In this document: in pieces, positions 15,985 to 31,722 of the stretch
Layout of the letters: each line of letters begins with the position of its first letter
Numbering within the stretch: the first letter of the stretch is position 1
Assembly: GCF_008033115.1 (NCBI RefSeq)
Contig: NZ_CP041203.1
Location: 186,001-250,000 of the forward strand
Source: Cellulomonas sp. Y8
GTDB lineage: Bacteria > Actinomycetota > Actinomycetes > Actinomycetales > Cellulomonadaceae
DNA: 64,000 nt
Direction: 5' to 3'
The notes under the pieces: model-generated
Told to the model about the DNA's origin: nothing
Database searches by the model: none
Seen by the model: only the letters and a program-made list of their open reading frames with translations
Translations under genes and position numbers: made by a program

Positions 15985-17415
15985 TCAGGCCACGCGGCCC
16001 GAGGCGTCGTCGCCGATCTTGTGCACGATGATCGAGTTCGTCGACCCGACGACGCCGACCGGCGTGCCGGCCACGACGACGACGTAGTCGCCCACCTCGG
16101 CGAGGCCCTGCGCGCGCAGGGTGGACTCGACCTGCTGGACCATCGCGTCGGTGTGCTCGACCTGCGGCACCTCGTACGTCTGCGTGCCCCAGCTGAGCGA
16201 CAGGGTGTTGCGGACCGAGGTCTGCGGGGTGAACGCCAGCAGCGGGATGGACGAGCGCAGGCGGGACATGCGGCGCGCGGAGTCGCCGGACTGCGTGAAG
16301 GTCACGAGGTACTTCACACCGAGGGTCTCGCCGATCTCGGCCGCCGCGCGGGTGATCGCGCCACCGCGGGTGTGCGGGGTCGAGCCGAGCGGGGCGATGC
16401 GCTCCCGGCCGAGCTCCTCGGTCGCCTCGATGATCCGCGCCATGGTGCGCACGGTCTCGATCGGGTACTCGCCCACGGAGGTCTCGCCGGACAGCATGAC
16501 CGCGTCGGCGCCGTCGAGCACCGCGTTGGCGCAGTCGGAGGTCTCGGCGCGGGTCGGGCGCGGGTTGTTGGTCATCGACTCGAGCACCTGGGTGGCGACG
16601 ATGACCGGCTTGGCGTTGCGGCGGGCGAGCTCGACGGCGCGCTTCTGCACCAGCGGCACCTGCTCCAGCGGGAGCTCGACGCCGAGGTCGCCGCGGGCGA
16701 CCATGATGCCGTCGAACGCGTCGACGATCTCGGCCAGGGCCTCGACGGCCTGCGGCTTCTCGACCTTGGCGATGACCGGGACGACCCGGCCCTCCTCCTC
16801 CATGATCCGGCGGACGTCGTCGTAGTCGGCGGCGTTGCGGACGAAGGACAGGGCGATGATGTCGGCGCCGACGCGGAGGGCCCAGCGCAGGTCCTCCTCG
16901 TCCTTCTCGCTCATCGCGGGCACGGACACGGCCACGCCGGGCAGGTTGATGCCCTTGTTGTTGGAGACCGGGCCGGCCACCTCGACGCGGGTGACGACGC
17001 GCGGGCCCTCGACGGCGGTGACGCGCACGAGGACGCGGCCGTCGTCGATCAGCAGCGGGTCGCCCACGCGGGCGTCGCCGGCCAGGCCCTTGTGGGTGGT
17101 GGAGACGAGCTCCTTGGTGCCCGGCACGTCCTCGGTGGTGATGGTGAAGGTGTCACCCTCGTTGAGGTAGTGCTTGCCCTCGACGAACCGGCCGAGGCGG
17201 ATCTTCGGGCCCTGGAGGTCGACCAGGACGGCCACGGAGCGGCCGGAGGCCTTCGCGGCGGCGCGCACGTTGTTGTACACGCGCTCGTGCACCTCGGTGT
17301 CGCCGTGGCTGCGGTTCAGCCGCGCCACGTCCATCCCGGCGTCGACAAGGGCCTGGATCTGCTCGGCGGACTCCGTGGCGGGGCCGATGGTGCAGACGAT
17401 CTTCGCTCTACGCAT
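15985..17415 (-). CDS. pyk: Pyruvate kinase
   Basis: 476 residues, usual family length. It converts phosphoenolpyruvate and ADP to pyruvate and ATP, the last step of glycolysis. Visible landmarks are MRRAKIVCTIGPATES at the N terminus, VLVDLQGPKIRLG, IALSFVRNAADYDD, the active-site segment VIAKVEKPQAVEAL and MVARGDLGVELP, and ATQVLESMTNNPRPTRAETS. The N-terminal loop reads ARLNRSHGD, with Arg where many enzymes have Phe, Met or Leu before SHG. A palindrome GTTCGG-A-CCGAAC at 17447-17459, 32 bases upstream, could be an operator; no ribosome site is obvious. Confidence 0.96.
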   Translation of the reverse strand: MRRAKIVCTIGPATESAEQIQALVDAGMDVARLNRSHGDTEVHERVYNNVRAAAKASGRSVAVLVDLQGPKIRLGRFVEGKHYLNEGDTFTITTEDVPGTKELVSTTHKGLAGDARVGDPLLIDDGRVLVRVTAVEGPRVVTRVEVAGPVSNNKGINLPGVAVSVPAMSEKDEEDLRWALRVGADIIALSFVRNAADYDDVRRIMEEEGRVVPVIAKVEKPQAVEALAEIVDAFDGIMVARGDLGVELPLEQVPLVQKRAVELARRNAKPVIVATQVLESMTNNPRPTRAETSDCANAVLDGADAVMLSGETSVGEYPIETVRTMARIIEATEELGRERIAPLGSTPHTRGGAITRAAAEIGETLGVKYLVTFTQSGDSARRMSRLRSSIPLLAFTPQTSVRNTLSLSWGTQTYEVPQVEHTDAMVQQVESTLRAQGLAEVGDYVVVVAGTPVGVVGSTNSIIVHKIGDDASGRVA

Positions 17416-17501
17416 GGGGGAAAGCCTAGGCCTTTCGTGACAGACGGTTCGGACCGAACGTCCTGGTGGGCCGGGCCCGCCGGACGTGCGCGGTTGATGG
17501 T

Positions 17502-18980
17502 CTACGGACGCATCGCCACGGTGCTCGCGGTGACCGGAGCAGGCAGGGCGGTGCTGCCAGACAGGTCAGAGTCTACGGCCGCCGCGGCGGCCCGACCCTC
17601 CGCCACGGCCCAGACCACGAGCGACTGCCCCCGGCCTGCGTCCCCCGCCACGTAGACACCCGGGACCTCGGTCCCGAAGTTCGCGTGACGTTCGACCGTT
17701 CGTCGCCCGCCGATCACCAGCCCGAGCTGCGTCAGGAGGGGCGAGGGCTCCGGTCCCGTGAACCCCAGGGCCAGCAGCACGAGCTGCGCCGGCAGCTCGC
17801 GGTCGGTGCCCGGCACCGGCTCCGGCCGGCCGTCCACCACCCGGACGTCGCGCACCCGCAGCGCCCGGACCCGGCCGTCGGCGTCGCCCAGCACCTCCTC
17901 GGTGGTGACCGCGTACGCGCGCTCGCCGCCCTCCTCGTGGGCCGAGGAGACGCGCAGCAGCAGCGGCCACACCGGCCACGGGTCCGCGTCCCGGCGGGCG
18001 GACGGCGGCTCCGGCATGATCTCCAGCTGCGTGACCGACCGCGCGCCCTGCCGCAGGGCCGTCCCGAGGCAGTCCGCCCCGGTGTCCCCGCCGCCGATCA
18101 CGACGACGTCCAGCCCGGTCGCGAGCGGCTGGCCCGGCACCGGGTCCCCTCCGGCCGCCGCGGCCCGGTTCGCGGGCACCAGGTAGTCCATCGCCGGCAG
18201 CACGCCCGCGAGCTCCCGGCCCGGGACGGGCAGGTCGCGCGGCACGGTCGATCCGACGCACACCAGCACGGCGTCGAACCGCGCCCGCAGCTCCTCCCCC
18301 GTGACGTCCACGCCGACGTCGACCCCGCAGCGGAACCGGGTGCCCTCCGCCCGCATCTGGTCCAGCCGGCGGTCCAGGACGCGCTTCTCCAGCTTGTACT
18401 CGGGGATGCCGTACCGCAGCAGACCGCCGGGCGCGTCGGCGCGCTCGTAGACGACGACGGTGTGCCCGGCCCGGGTCAGCTGCTGCGCGGCCGCGAGCCC
18501 CGCCGGGCCGGACCCGATCACGGCCACGGTCTGCCCGGTGAGCCGCTGCGGCACCTGCGGCGCGACGAGCCCGCGGTCGAACGCCTCCTCCGCCACCGCG
18601 AGCTCCACCTCGCGGATCGTCACCGCCTCGTCGTGCAGGCCGAGGACGCAGGACGCCTCGCACAGCGCCGGGCAGACCCGGCCGGTGATCTCCGGGAACG
18701 AGTGCGTCGCGTGCAGCCGCTCGGCGGCGTCGGCCCACTGGCCGCGCCACGCCAGGTCGTTCCACTCGGGCGCGAGCGCCCCGAGCGGGCACGCGTGGTG
18801 GCAGAACGGCACGCCGCAGTCCATGCACCGGGACGCCTGCCGCTGGACGCGGGCCACGTCCTCGGCGTGCCCGGCGCGGTGGCCGTGCACCTCCCGCCAG
18901 TCCAGGAGCCGCACCGGCACGGGGCGGTTCGGCGGGGTCTCGCGCGCGCGGTGGGTGAGGAAGCCCTTGGGGTCGGCCAT
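17502..18980 (-). CDS. gltD: Glutamate synthase small subunit-like oxidoreductase (second, GltD paralogue)
   Basis: 492 residues. The N-terminal Fe-S domain has [16 protein letters not shown] and CPALCEASCVLG, the two four-cysteine clusters of the GltD family. The FAD motif is [20 protein letters not shown], the NADPH motif is [19 protein letters not shown], and the C terminus [19 protein letters not shown] completes it. It passes electrons from NADPH through FAD and Fe-S to a partner. It lies just downstream of a fuller gltBD pair and is about as long as GltD, so it looks like a tandem duplicate that has diverged. Whether it serves GltB or another partner is unknown. Confidence 0.88.
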   Translation of the reverse strand: MADPKGFLTHRARETPPNRPVPVRLLDWREVHGHRAGHAEDVARVQRQASRCMDCGVPFCHHACPLGALAPEWNDLAWRGQWADAAERLHATHSFPEITGRVCPALCEASCVLGLHDEAVTIREVELAVAEEAFDRGLVAPQVPQRLTGQTVAVIGSGPAGLAAAQQLTRAGHTVVVYERADAPGGLLRYGIPEYKLEKRVLDRRLDQMRAEGTRFRCGVDVGVDVTGEELRARFDAVLVCVGSTVPRDLPVPGRELAGVLPAMDYLVPANRAAAAGGDPVPGQPLATGLDVVVIGGGDTGADCLGTALRQGARSVTQLEIMPEPPSARRDADPWPVWPLLLRVSSAHEEGGERAYAVTTEEVLGDADGRVRALRVRDVRVVDGRPEPVPGTDRELPAQLVLLALGFTGPEPSPLLTQLGLVIGGRRTVERHANFGTEVPGVYVAGDAGRGQSLVVWAVAEGRAAAAAVDSDLSGSTALPAPVTASTVAMRP

Positions 18981-19036
18981 GCCCGGTGACGCTAGGCGCC
19001 ACGGCCGACGACCGGGTGGGCCGGACGTCCCGCACG

Positions 19037-19080
19037 CACGACGCCCGCCGGCCCTGGGTGCGGGGCGGGCGGGCGTCGTG
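19037..19080 (-). terminator. Hairpin terminator after gltD
   Basis: Arms 19037-19054 and 19063-19080 (CACGACGCCCGCCGGCCC and its complement with one mismatch) form an 18-bp stem with an 8-base loop, 22 bases after the gltD stop. It separates gltBD from the downstream gltD-like paralogue. Confidence 0.65.
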
Positions 19081-19101
19081 GCGGACCGGCGTGGCGCGGG
19101 C

Positions 19102-20575
19102 TCAGGCCCGGAGCGCCACCGTCCCCGCCGTGACCGGCGCGGGCAGCTCGGTGCTGCCGCCCAGGTAGGTGTCCACCGCGGCGGCCGCGGCGCGGCCCTC
19201 GGCGATCGCCCACACGATGAGCGACTGGCCGCGGCCCGCGTCGCCGGCGACGAACACGCCGGGGACCTTGGTGGCGAAGTCGTCCGACCGCGCCACGGTG
19301 CCGCGGGCCGTGAGGTCGACGCCGGCCTGGCCGACGAGCTCCTCGGTCTCCGGGCCGGTGAAGCCCATCGCGATGAGGATCAGGTCCGCCGGGATGTCCC
19401 GCTCGGTGCCGGCCGTCGGGACGCGGCGGCCGTCGGGCAGGTACTCGGTCGTCGCGAGCCGCAGGTGGGTCACGCGGCCCTCGTCGTCGCCCAGGAACGC
19501 GACGGTCGACGCGAGGTAGTCGCGCTGGCCGCCCTCCTCGTGCGAGGACGACACCTCGAACAGCACCGGGTCGGTCGGCCACGGCGCGTTCGCCGGGCGC
19601 TCGGTCGGCGGCTGCTTGCCGATGGCGAGCGTCGTGACGGACGCGGCGCCCTGGCGCAGCGCGGTGCCGACGCAGTCCGAGCCGGTGTCGCCGCCGCCGA
19701 TGACCACGACGTGCTTGCCCGCCGCGTCGATGGCGTCCGGGACGTCCTGGCCCGCGACGAGCTTGTTCGACCGGGACAGGTACTCCATCGCGGGGTGGAT
19801 GCCGGCCAGGTCGCGGCCGGGCAGCGGCAGCTCGCGCGGCACGGTCGAGCCGGTGGCGACCACGACGGCGTCGTACCGGGACCGCAGCTGCGCCCAGGTG
19901 ATGTCCCGGCCGATCGCGACGTTCGGGCGGAACCGGGTGCCCTCGGCGGCCATCTGCTCGAGCCGGCGGTCGATGTGCCGCTTCTCCAGCTTGAAGTCCG
20001 GCACGCCGTACCGGAGCAGGCCGCCGATCGCGTCGTCCCGCTCGTACACCGCGACGGTGTGCCCGGCGCGCGTCAGCTGCTGGGCGGCGGCGAGCCCGGC
20101 GGGGCCCGAGCCGACCACGGCGACGGTGTGCCCGGACAGGCGCTGCGGCACCTGCGGGTGCACCAGGCCCCGGTCGAAGGCCTCGTCGATGATCGAGACC
20201 TCGATGTTCTTGATCGTCACCGCGGGCTGGTTGATGCCCAGCACGCAGGCCGACTCGCACGGGGCCGGGCAGATCCGGCCCGTGAACTCCGGGAAGTTGT
20301 TCGTGGCGTGCAGGCGCTCGATCGCGTCGGCCCACTGGCCGCGCCACACCAGGTCGTTCCACTCGGGGATGAGGTTCCCCAGCGGGCAGCCGTTGTGGCA
20401 GAACGGGACGCCGCAGTCCATGCAGCGGCCCGACTGCTGGTGCAGCAGGGTCGCCGACTGCGGGTCGTCCTGGGCGCTGCGGTGCTCGTGCACCTCGCGC
20501 CAGTCCATGAGCCGCAGTGGCACCGGACGGTTGGCGGGCAGCTCGCGCTCCCGCACCTTCATGAAGCCGCGGGGG

Positions 20576-20583
<8 letters not shown>
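19102..20583 (-). CDS. gltD: Glutamate synthase, small (beta) subunit
   Basis: 493 residues. It has the [17 protein letters not shown] and [13 protein letters not shown] cysteine clusters, the FAD motif [16 protein letters not shown], the NADPH motif [15 protein letters not shown], and the C-terminal [19 protein letters not shown]. It oxidises NADPH and feeds electrons to GltB for the conversion of glutamine and 2-oxoglutarate to two glutamates. The start at 20583 overlaps the gltB stop by eight bases, so the two subunits are translationally coupled. It is more conserved than the paralogue at 17502, so this copy is taken as the true GltB partner. Confidence 0.95.
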
Positions 20584-25144
<4,561 letters not shown>

Positions 25145-25306
25145 CAGCACCGTCCTCACGGACCCGGGGAGCGGGCCCAGGTAGAGCAATGGGGGGAGGC
25201 TGGGACGTCATCGGCCCGGGCTACAAGTGTGGCGACGATACCTGCCGGAAACACAGGCGCTCACATCGCGAGAAAGTGAGGTGGGTCACACGGGCGTTCG
25301 CCGCGG

Positions 25307-26179
25307 TCAGCGGGCCGTGCCGTGCTCCGCCACCTCGTCGTCCTGCGCCTCGGTCTCGCGCAGGAGGGGTGTGGTCTCGCGTCCAGGATGACGACGTCCG
25401 ACGACCACGAACGCTACCAGCGCCCCGAGGAGCACGATGATCGACGTCCAGACGTTGAGCCGGAACGGGCCGATCATCTCCGCGGGGTCGATCCGGACCA
25501 GCTCGATCCACAGCCGGCCCGTCGTGTAGACGATCACGTACAGCCAGAACGCCCGGCCGTGACCGAGCCGCAGCCGGCGGTCGAGGTAGATGATCAGCGC
25601 GGCGCCGGCGAGGTTCCACACCAGCTCGTACAGGAACGTCGGGTGGAACAGCGTGCCCGACTCGTAGCCGGCCGGGAGGTGCGCGTCGTCGATCCGCAGG
25701 CCCCACGGCAGGGTCGTCGGGCCGCCGAACAGCTCCTGGTTGAACCAGTTGCCGAGCCGGCCGATCGCCTGGGCCACGAGCAGCCCGGGCGCCAGGGCGT
25801 CCGCGAACACCGGGAACGACACCCCGGCGCGGCGGCAGCCGATGTACGCGCCCACCGCGCCGAGCGCCACGGCGCCCCAGATGCCCAGGCCGCCCTCCCA
25901 GATGTACAGCGCGCGCACGGGGTCGCCGCCCGCGCCGAAGTACGCGTCCGGGCTGGTGATCACGTGGTAGAGCCGGCCGCCGACGATGCCGAACGGCACG
26001 GCCCAGAACACGATGTCGAGGACCTGCTCGGGGTCGCCCCCGCGCTCCTTCCAGCGGCGCTGGGTCATGATCACCGCGACCACGATCCCGGCGAGGATCG
26101 CGAGGGCGTAGGCGCGCAGCGGCACGGGGCCGAGGTACCAGACGGCCTGCGGCGGGCTCGGGATCGCGGCGGGGATCAT
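25307..26179 (-). CDS. lgt: Prolipoprotein diacylglyceryl transferase
   Basis: 290 residues with about seven membrane helices. It moves a diacylglyceryl group onto the lipobox cysteine of secreted lipoproteins in the cytoplasmic membrane. Diagnostic sequence is GIVGGRLYHVITSP and the family signature AIGRLGNWFNQELFGGP, followed by FHPTFLYELVWNL. The ATG at 26179 is chosen; a GTG lies just upstream. In many actinobacteria lgt follows trpA, as it does here. The LivK lipoprotein in this window is a likely substrate. Confidence 0.95.
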   Translation of the reverse strand: MIPAAIPSPPQAVWYLGPVPLRAYALAILAGIVVAVIMTQRRWKERGGDPEQVLDIVFWAVPFGIVGGRLYHVITSPDAYFGAGGDPVRALYIWEGGLGIWGAVALGAVGAYIGCRRAGVSFPVFADALAPGLLVAQAIGRLGNWFNQELFGGPTTLPWGLRIDDAHLPAGYESGTLFHPTFLYELVWNLAGAALIIYLDRRLRLGHGRAFWLYVIVYTTGRLWIELVRIDPAEMIGPFRLNVWTSIIVLLGALVAFVVVGRRHPGRETTPLLRETEAQDDEVAEHGTAR

Positions 26180-26262
26180 CACACCGGCACTGTATGCGAC
26201 CTGGGCGCGGGGCCGGGACGGGGGTCCGCGGGCGCGGACGCGCGGCTGCGCGGGCGCCGGGC

Positions 26263-26332
26263 GTGAGGTCGTCACAACCCGACGAGGTCGTCACTCGTGA
26301 GTGACGACCTCGTGAGCTTGTGACGACCTCAC
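26263..26332. repeat. Nested double inverted repeat, family 2 (locus c)
   Basis: The inner hairpin 26282-26296/26299-26313 is a perfect 15-bp stem (ACGAGGTCGTCACTC) with a 2-base loop. The outer pair 26263-26277/26318-26332 (GTGAGGTCGTCACAA) is another perfect 15-bp stem around it. The word GAGGTCGTCAC therefore occurs four times. It lies between trpA and lgt on the - strand and may stop or process the trp transcript. A related word cluster is at 61377-61460. Confidence 0.85.
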
Positions 26333-26369
26333 GGGTCCCGGCGGAGGCCGGTGGGCGCCGCCGGACGCG

Positions 26370-27187
26370 TCAGCGGGCGGTGCGGACGCCCTCGGCCAGA
26401 CCGGCGGCGACGGCCGCGACGGCCTCGAGGCCCGCCTCGCGCGTCTCCGCGCCGGCGAGCGCGCGCACGAACGCCGAACCCACGATGACGCCGTCCGCGT
26501 ACCTGCCGATGTCGCGCGCCTGCTCCGGCTTCGACACGCCCAGCCCGACGCACACGTGCTCCGCACCGGCCGCGCGGGTGTCGGCGACCAGCTGCTCCGC
26601 TCGGGCGCCGACCGTGGTCCGCTCCCCCGTCACGCCCATCGTCGACGCCGCGTACACGAACCCGCGGGACGCCGCGGCGGTCATCGCCAGGCGCTCCGGG
26701 GTGGACGACGGGGCCACCAGGAACACGCGGTCCAGGTCGTGCGCCTCGGACGCGTCGAGCCAGTCCTGCCCCTCGTCGGGGATGAGGTCCGGCGTGATGA
26801 GGCCCGCGCCGCCGGCTCCGGCGAGGTCCCGCGCGAACGCGTCCACGCCGTACCGCAGCACCGGGTTCCAGTACGTCATGACCAGCACCGGCGCGCCGGT
26901 GGCGGCGATCCGCTCGACCGCCCCGAAGGCGTCCCGCACCCGGGTTCCGCCGGACAGCGCGACGTCGACCGCGTGCTGGATGACCGGGCCGTCCATGACC
27001 GGGTCCGAGTACGGCAGGCCGAGCTCGATCACGTCGACGCCGGCCTCGACCATCGCGACGGCCGCGCGCACGGAGCCCTCGACGTCGGGGAAGCCGAGCG
27101 GCAGGTAGCCCACCAGGGCGCCGCGGCCCTCGGCCTTGAGACGGTCGAGGGTGGCGCCGGTGCGGGACGTGGTCGCCTGGACGTCGC

Positions 27188-27191
<4 letters not shown>
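26370..27191 (-). CDS. trpA: Tryptophan synthase, alpha subunit
   Basis: 273 residues. It cleaves indole-3-glycerol phosphate to indole and glyceraldehyde-3-phosphate. The catalytic Glu and Asp are in [29 protein letters not shown] and [10 protein letters not shown] are the usual loops. The GTG at 27191 overlaps the trpB stop by four bases, so the alpha and beta subunits are coupled. It is the last trp gene in the block. Confidence 0.96.
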
Positions 27192-28489
<1,298 letters not shown>

Positions 28490-28580
28490 CGTGGTGCTCC
28501 TCGTGGTTCGTGCTGCGGGGCCGCGCTGCGGCGGCCGCCCTCGCTGGGGTCGGTCCGGCCGCGAGCGGCCGGGCCGGTGG

Positions 28581-29396
28581 CTACTGCCGGACCGCGCGCA
28601 GCGACGGGTGCGCGCCCGCCGCCACCAGGTCCGCGACCGACTGGCGCGGCGCGTCGTCCGTCACCAGCGCCTCGCCGACCAGCACGGCGTCCGCGCCGGC
28701 CCGGGCGTAGTCCATGACGTCGTGCGGCCCGCGCACGCCCGACTCGGCGACCTTCACGACGTCCGCCGGGATCGCCGGGGCCACCCGCGCGAACGTGCCG
28801 CGGTCGACCTCGAGCGTCTTGAGGTTGCGCGCGTTGACGCCGATCACCCGCGCGCCGGCGTCGACCGCCCGCACGACCTCCTCGGCGTCGTGCACCTCGA
28901 CCAGGGCCGTCATGCCCAGGGAGTGCACCCGCTCGACGAGCGACGTCAGCACCGTCTGCTCCAGGGCGGCGACGATGAGCAGCACCAGGTCCGCCCCGTG
29001 CGCCCGCGCCTCCCACACCTGGTACGGCGTGACGACGAAGTCCTTGCGCAGCACCGGGATGTCCACGGCGGCGCGGACGCTGTCGAGGTCCGCCAGGCTG
29101 CCGTTGAACTTCCGCTGCTCGGTGAGCACCGAGATGACGGTCGCGCCGCCCTTCTCGTACTCCGCGGCGAGCGCGGCCGGGTCGGTGATGGTCGCGAGCG
29201 CGCCCTTGGAGGGGCTCGACCGCTTGACCTCGGCGATCACGGTCACCGCGTCCTCGACGCGCAGCCGCGACACGCAGTCGATGGCACCGGGGACGCGCGC
29301 CGCGCGCTCCTTGAGCTCGGCGAGGGGCGTGGCCGCCTCGCGCACCGCGAGGTCCTCGCGCACGCCAGCCACGATGTCGTCCAGCACGGTGCCCAT
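28581..29396 (-). CDS. trpC: Indole-3-glycerol phosphate synthase
   Basis: 271 residues. It closes the indole ring from carboxyphenylamino-deoxyribulose phosphate. The TIM-barrel landmarks are [67 protein letters not shown] and VAESGVRGP. The ATG at 29396 follows GGGAGAAGAG. It is preceded by a 283-bp gap that carries the family-4 repeat, so trpC may have its own promoter. Confidence 0.95.
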   Translation of the reverse strand: MGTVLDDIVAGVREDLAVREAATPLAELKERAARVPGAIDCVSRLRVEDAVTVIAEVKRSSPSKGALATITDPAALAAEYEKGGATVISVLTEQRKFNGSLADLDSVRAAVDIPVLRKDFVVTPYQVWEARAHGADLVLLIVAALEQTVLTSLVERVHSLGMTALVEVHDAEEVVRAVDAGARVIGVNARNLKTLEVDRGTFARVAPAIPADVVKVAESGVRGPHDVMDYARAGADAVLVGEALVTDDAPRQSVADLVAAGAHPSLRAVRQ

Positions 29397-29591
29397 CGGC
29401 GTCTCTTCTCCCCCGAGATCGGCGGCGGCGCGCCCCAGGGCACGGGAGCCGGCGGGGCTCCTCGGCGGGACCGGTCGCGGCTGACCACCGTGACGCGGGT
29501 CTCGTCCGACCACCTCGGCCATCGTACGGGCGCCGCGCACCACTCCCGACCACGGGCCAGCGGGTGGGACACGGGGGCGACCCGCGCGCGG

Positions 29592-29659
29592 CGAGATCGG
29601 TCGTCCCGCGCGAGATCGGTGCGTGCAGCCACCGATCTCGGCGCGGAGCACCGATCTCG
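29592..29659. repeat. Intergenic word repeat, family 4
   Basis: The word CGAGATCGGT occurs at 29592-29601 and 29611-29620, and inverted as ACCGATCTCG at 29631-29640 and within 29649-29659. Two nested stems can form. It lies downstream of the DUF4190 gene and upstream of trpC, both on the - strand. Confidence 0.8.
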
Positions 29660-29679
29660 ACGAACGGGTGACGGGAGGG

Positions 29680-30459
29680 TCAGTAGCCGTAGTACGTGGT
29701 CGACGGGCTGCTCAACGAGCCGGCCACGCCGATCAGGAAGAAGACGATCCAGCCCGCGGAGATGATCGAGCCCAGGATGATGCCCGCGAGCGACAGGCCG
29801 GCGTTGTTCGCCTCGCCGCGCTGCGCCGCCTTGCGGCCGAGCACGCCGGTGATGATCGCCGGGATGCCCGCGAGCGGCCCGAAGCAGACGAAGCTCGCGA
29901 TGCCGAGCGCGAGCGACCAGACGCCGAGGCTGTTCTTGGGGTAGCCGTACATCGGCACGTACGAACCGCCCGGGTAGCCGCCGTACGGCGCCGCGGGGTA
30001 CCCGCCGGGGTAGCCCGGACCGGCCGGGGGCTGGGCGGCGTAGGGGTCCTGGCCGTAGGGCTGCTGGCCGTACCCCGGCTGCTCGCCGTAGCCGGGCGCC
30101 TGGCCGTAGGGCTGCTGGGCGGCGTACGGGTCGGGCGCACCGTAGGGCTGCTGCTGGCCGTACGGGTCCTGCGCCGCGTACGGGTCCGGCGCGCCGTAGG
30201 GCTGCTGCTGGCCGTAGGGCTGCTGCGCCGCGTACGGGTCGGGTGCGCCGTAGGGCTGCTGCTGGCCGTAGGGCTGCTGCGCCGCGTACGGGTCCGCTGC
30301 GCCGTAGGGCTGCTGCGCGGGGTACGGGTCGACCCCGCCGTACCCGGCCGAGCCCGAGCCGCCGCCCGGCTGGTCCCAGGCGGGACGGTCGCCGTCGCCC
30401 GCGCCGTCGGCGCCCGGCTGCTCGCGGTTCGGGTCCGTGGGCTGGTCGGGCGTGGTCAC
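29680..30459 (-). CDS. DUF4190 domain membrane protein with Tyr/Pro/Gln-rich repeat head
   Basis: 259 residues from GTG 30459, which follows AGGAGG by six or seven bases. The first ~180 residues are low complexity, with three copies of an 18-residue unit containing [12 protein letters not shown]. The C-terminal part ([40 protein letters not shown], and a second helix [20 protein letters not shown]) is the two-helix DUF4190 domain. The repeat head is probably disordered and cytoplasmic. Its role is unknown; a second DUF4190 gene lies two genes upstream. Confidence 0.85.
   Translation of the reverse strand: MTTPDQPTDPNREQPGADGAGDGDRPAWDQPGGGSGSAGYGGVDPYPAQQPYGAADPYAAQQPYGQQQPYGAPDPYAAQQPYGQQQPYGAPDPYAAQDPYGQQQPYGAPDPYAAQQPYGQAPGYGEQPGYGQQPYGQDPYAAQPPAGPGYPGGYPAAPYGGYPGGSYVPMYGYPKNSLGVWSLALGIASFVCFGPLAGIPAIITGVLGRKAAQRGEANNAGLSLAGIILGSIISAGWIVFFLIGVAGSLSSPSTTYYGY
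30112..30306. repeat. Tandem ~54-bp coding repeats (Tyr/Pro/Gln-rich)
   Basis: About three near-identical 54-bp units encode the 18-residue [22 protein letters not shown] repeat of the DUF4190 protein. GTAGGGCTGCTGCTGGCC recurs on the + strand. Boundaries are approximate. Copy number may vary between strains and the stretch is prone to misassembly. Confidence 0.75.
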
Positions 30460-30577
30460 GGGCGGCCTCCTGGTTCGCGGGTCGGCGCACGGCGCGCCGG
30501 TCGGCATCCTAGGGACGACCCGGGACCGCGCGGGCCGCCGACCCGCCGGTTCACCCGCCCGCCGCGCATCCCCGACG

Positions 30578-31015
30578 TCAGGGCGCGAGGACGCCCGCCC
30601 AGGCCGGGACGTTGCGGGCGAGGCTGTAGAGCACGACGACGGCCGCGGCGGCGAGGGCCACCCAGGCGCGCGGCGCCGCGGCGCGGCGTCCGGACCGCAG
30701 CGCCCGCGCGGTCCAGCGCGCCCACAGCCCGACCAGCACCGGCACGAGCAGCACCCACAGCGGGTTCATCGCCCACGCGCCGGCCACGTCGCCGACGAGC
30801 AGGTCGTGCGTCGCCCGGAGGCCGCCGCAGCCGGCGCAGTACAGGCCGGTGAGGGCGTAGAGCGGGCACGCGCCCCACGAGCCGGGCTCGTGCGGGTCGA
30901 CCAGCACGAGCCCGAGCGCGGCGACGGCCGCCCCGCCCGCGACCAGCAGCGGCGTCCGGGCGGCACGCAGCCGCGCGCGGGGCGCGAGGGTCTCGGGAGG
31001 GGCGGCCGTGGCCAC
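30578..31015 (-). CDS. DUF2752 domain membrane protein
   Basis: 145 residues from GTG 31015, nine bases after the stop of the upstream DUF4190 gene. The DUF2752 signature is visible: [20 protein letters not shown] followed by [18 protein letters not shown], with the conserved cysteines. Three or four hydrophobic helices are seen (about residues 22-40, 75-100 and 118-138). It probably forms an operon with the DUF4190 genes. Function is unknown. Confidence 0.85.
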   Translation of the reverse strand: MATAAPPETLAPRARLRAARTPLLVAGGAAVAALGLVLVDPHEPGSWGACPLYALTGLYCAGCGGLRATHDLLVGDVAGAWAMNPLWVLLVPVLVGLWARWTARALRSGRRAAAPRAWVALAAAAVVVLYSLARNVPAWAGVLAP

Positions 31016-31023
31016 GGGGGACG

Positions 31024-31593
31024 TCAGTACGTCGAGTTGTTGTTGATGGTGTCGAGGTACGCCGCGAAGCCGCCGGTCGCGATCGCGATGATCAGGAAGA
31101 TCAGGCCGATCACCTGCAGGCCCGTCACCACCCAGGACACGATGTAGCCGGCGTTGGCGAGCGAGCCGTTGTTCGCCTCGCCGCGGGCCACGGCCTGCTT
31201 CGCCTTCGAGCCGACGATGATGCCGGGGATGCTGGTGAGGATCGAGCAGACGAAGAACCCGACGATGCCGAGCACCAGCGACCACACGGCGAGGTTGTTC
31301 TTCGGGTAGAAGCCCGCGCCGTAGCCCTGGGCGCCGCCCGGGTAGGCGGGCTGGCCGTAGCCGCCCTGGCCGTAGCCGCCGGACTGCGGGTAGCCGCCCT
31401 GGCCCTGGTCGCCGCCCGCGTACGAGCCGTACTGCGGCACGCCGCCGGCCTGACCACCCTGACCGGACTGCCCGTAGGGGTCACCCGCACCCGGGGTGCT
31501 GCCCGGGTACTGCGGCGTAGCGCCCGACTGGTCGCCGGAGCCCTGCCCGTCCGGGGCGGAGTACGGGTCCTGGGGCTGGTTCGGGGTCGACAT
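31024..31593 (-). CDS. DUF4190 domain membrane protein
   Basis: 189 residues. The ATG at 31593 follows GGAGGA with seven bases of spacing. A Gly/Gln/Tyr/Pro-rich head (YGSYAGGDQGQGGYPQSGGY) leads to YPKNNLAVWSLVLGIVGFFV, IPGIIVGSKAKQAVARGEAN and a second helix LQVIGLIFLIIAIATGG. It is shorter than, but clearly related to, the protein at 29680-30459, so the two look like paralogues separated by the DUF2752 gene. Confidence 0.85.
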   Translation of the reverse strand: MSTPNQPQDPYSAPDGQGSGDQSGATPQYPGSTPGAGDPYGQSGQGGQAGGVPQYGSYAGGDQGQGGYPQSGGYGQGGYGQPAYPGGAQGYGAGFYPKNNLAVWSLVLGIVGFFVCSILTSIPGIIVGSKAKQAVARGEANNGSLANAGYIVSWVVTGLQVIGLIFLIIAIATGGFAAYLDTINNNSTY

Positions 31594-31722
31594 GATCGGC
31601 TCCTCCATCGGGGGGTTCTGGCGCGGCGTCCGCCCTGGTGGGCGGCCGTCCGACATCCCCACAGGTGTACCGGAGCGGACGCGCGGCGTCCACCGCGTCC
31701 CGGCCCGCGGCCGGGCCGGACC

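Noticed and set aside
14227..17655. 1142-codon + frame opposite several genes including pyk
   Set aside because: It overlaps pyruvate kinase and others on the other strand with low-complexity sequence; no domain seen.
30112..30306. Possible CRISPR-like array from regular ~54-bp repeats
   Set aside because: The units are in-frame coding repeats of the DUF4190 protein, without unique spacers or cas genes.
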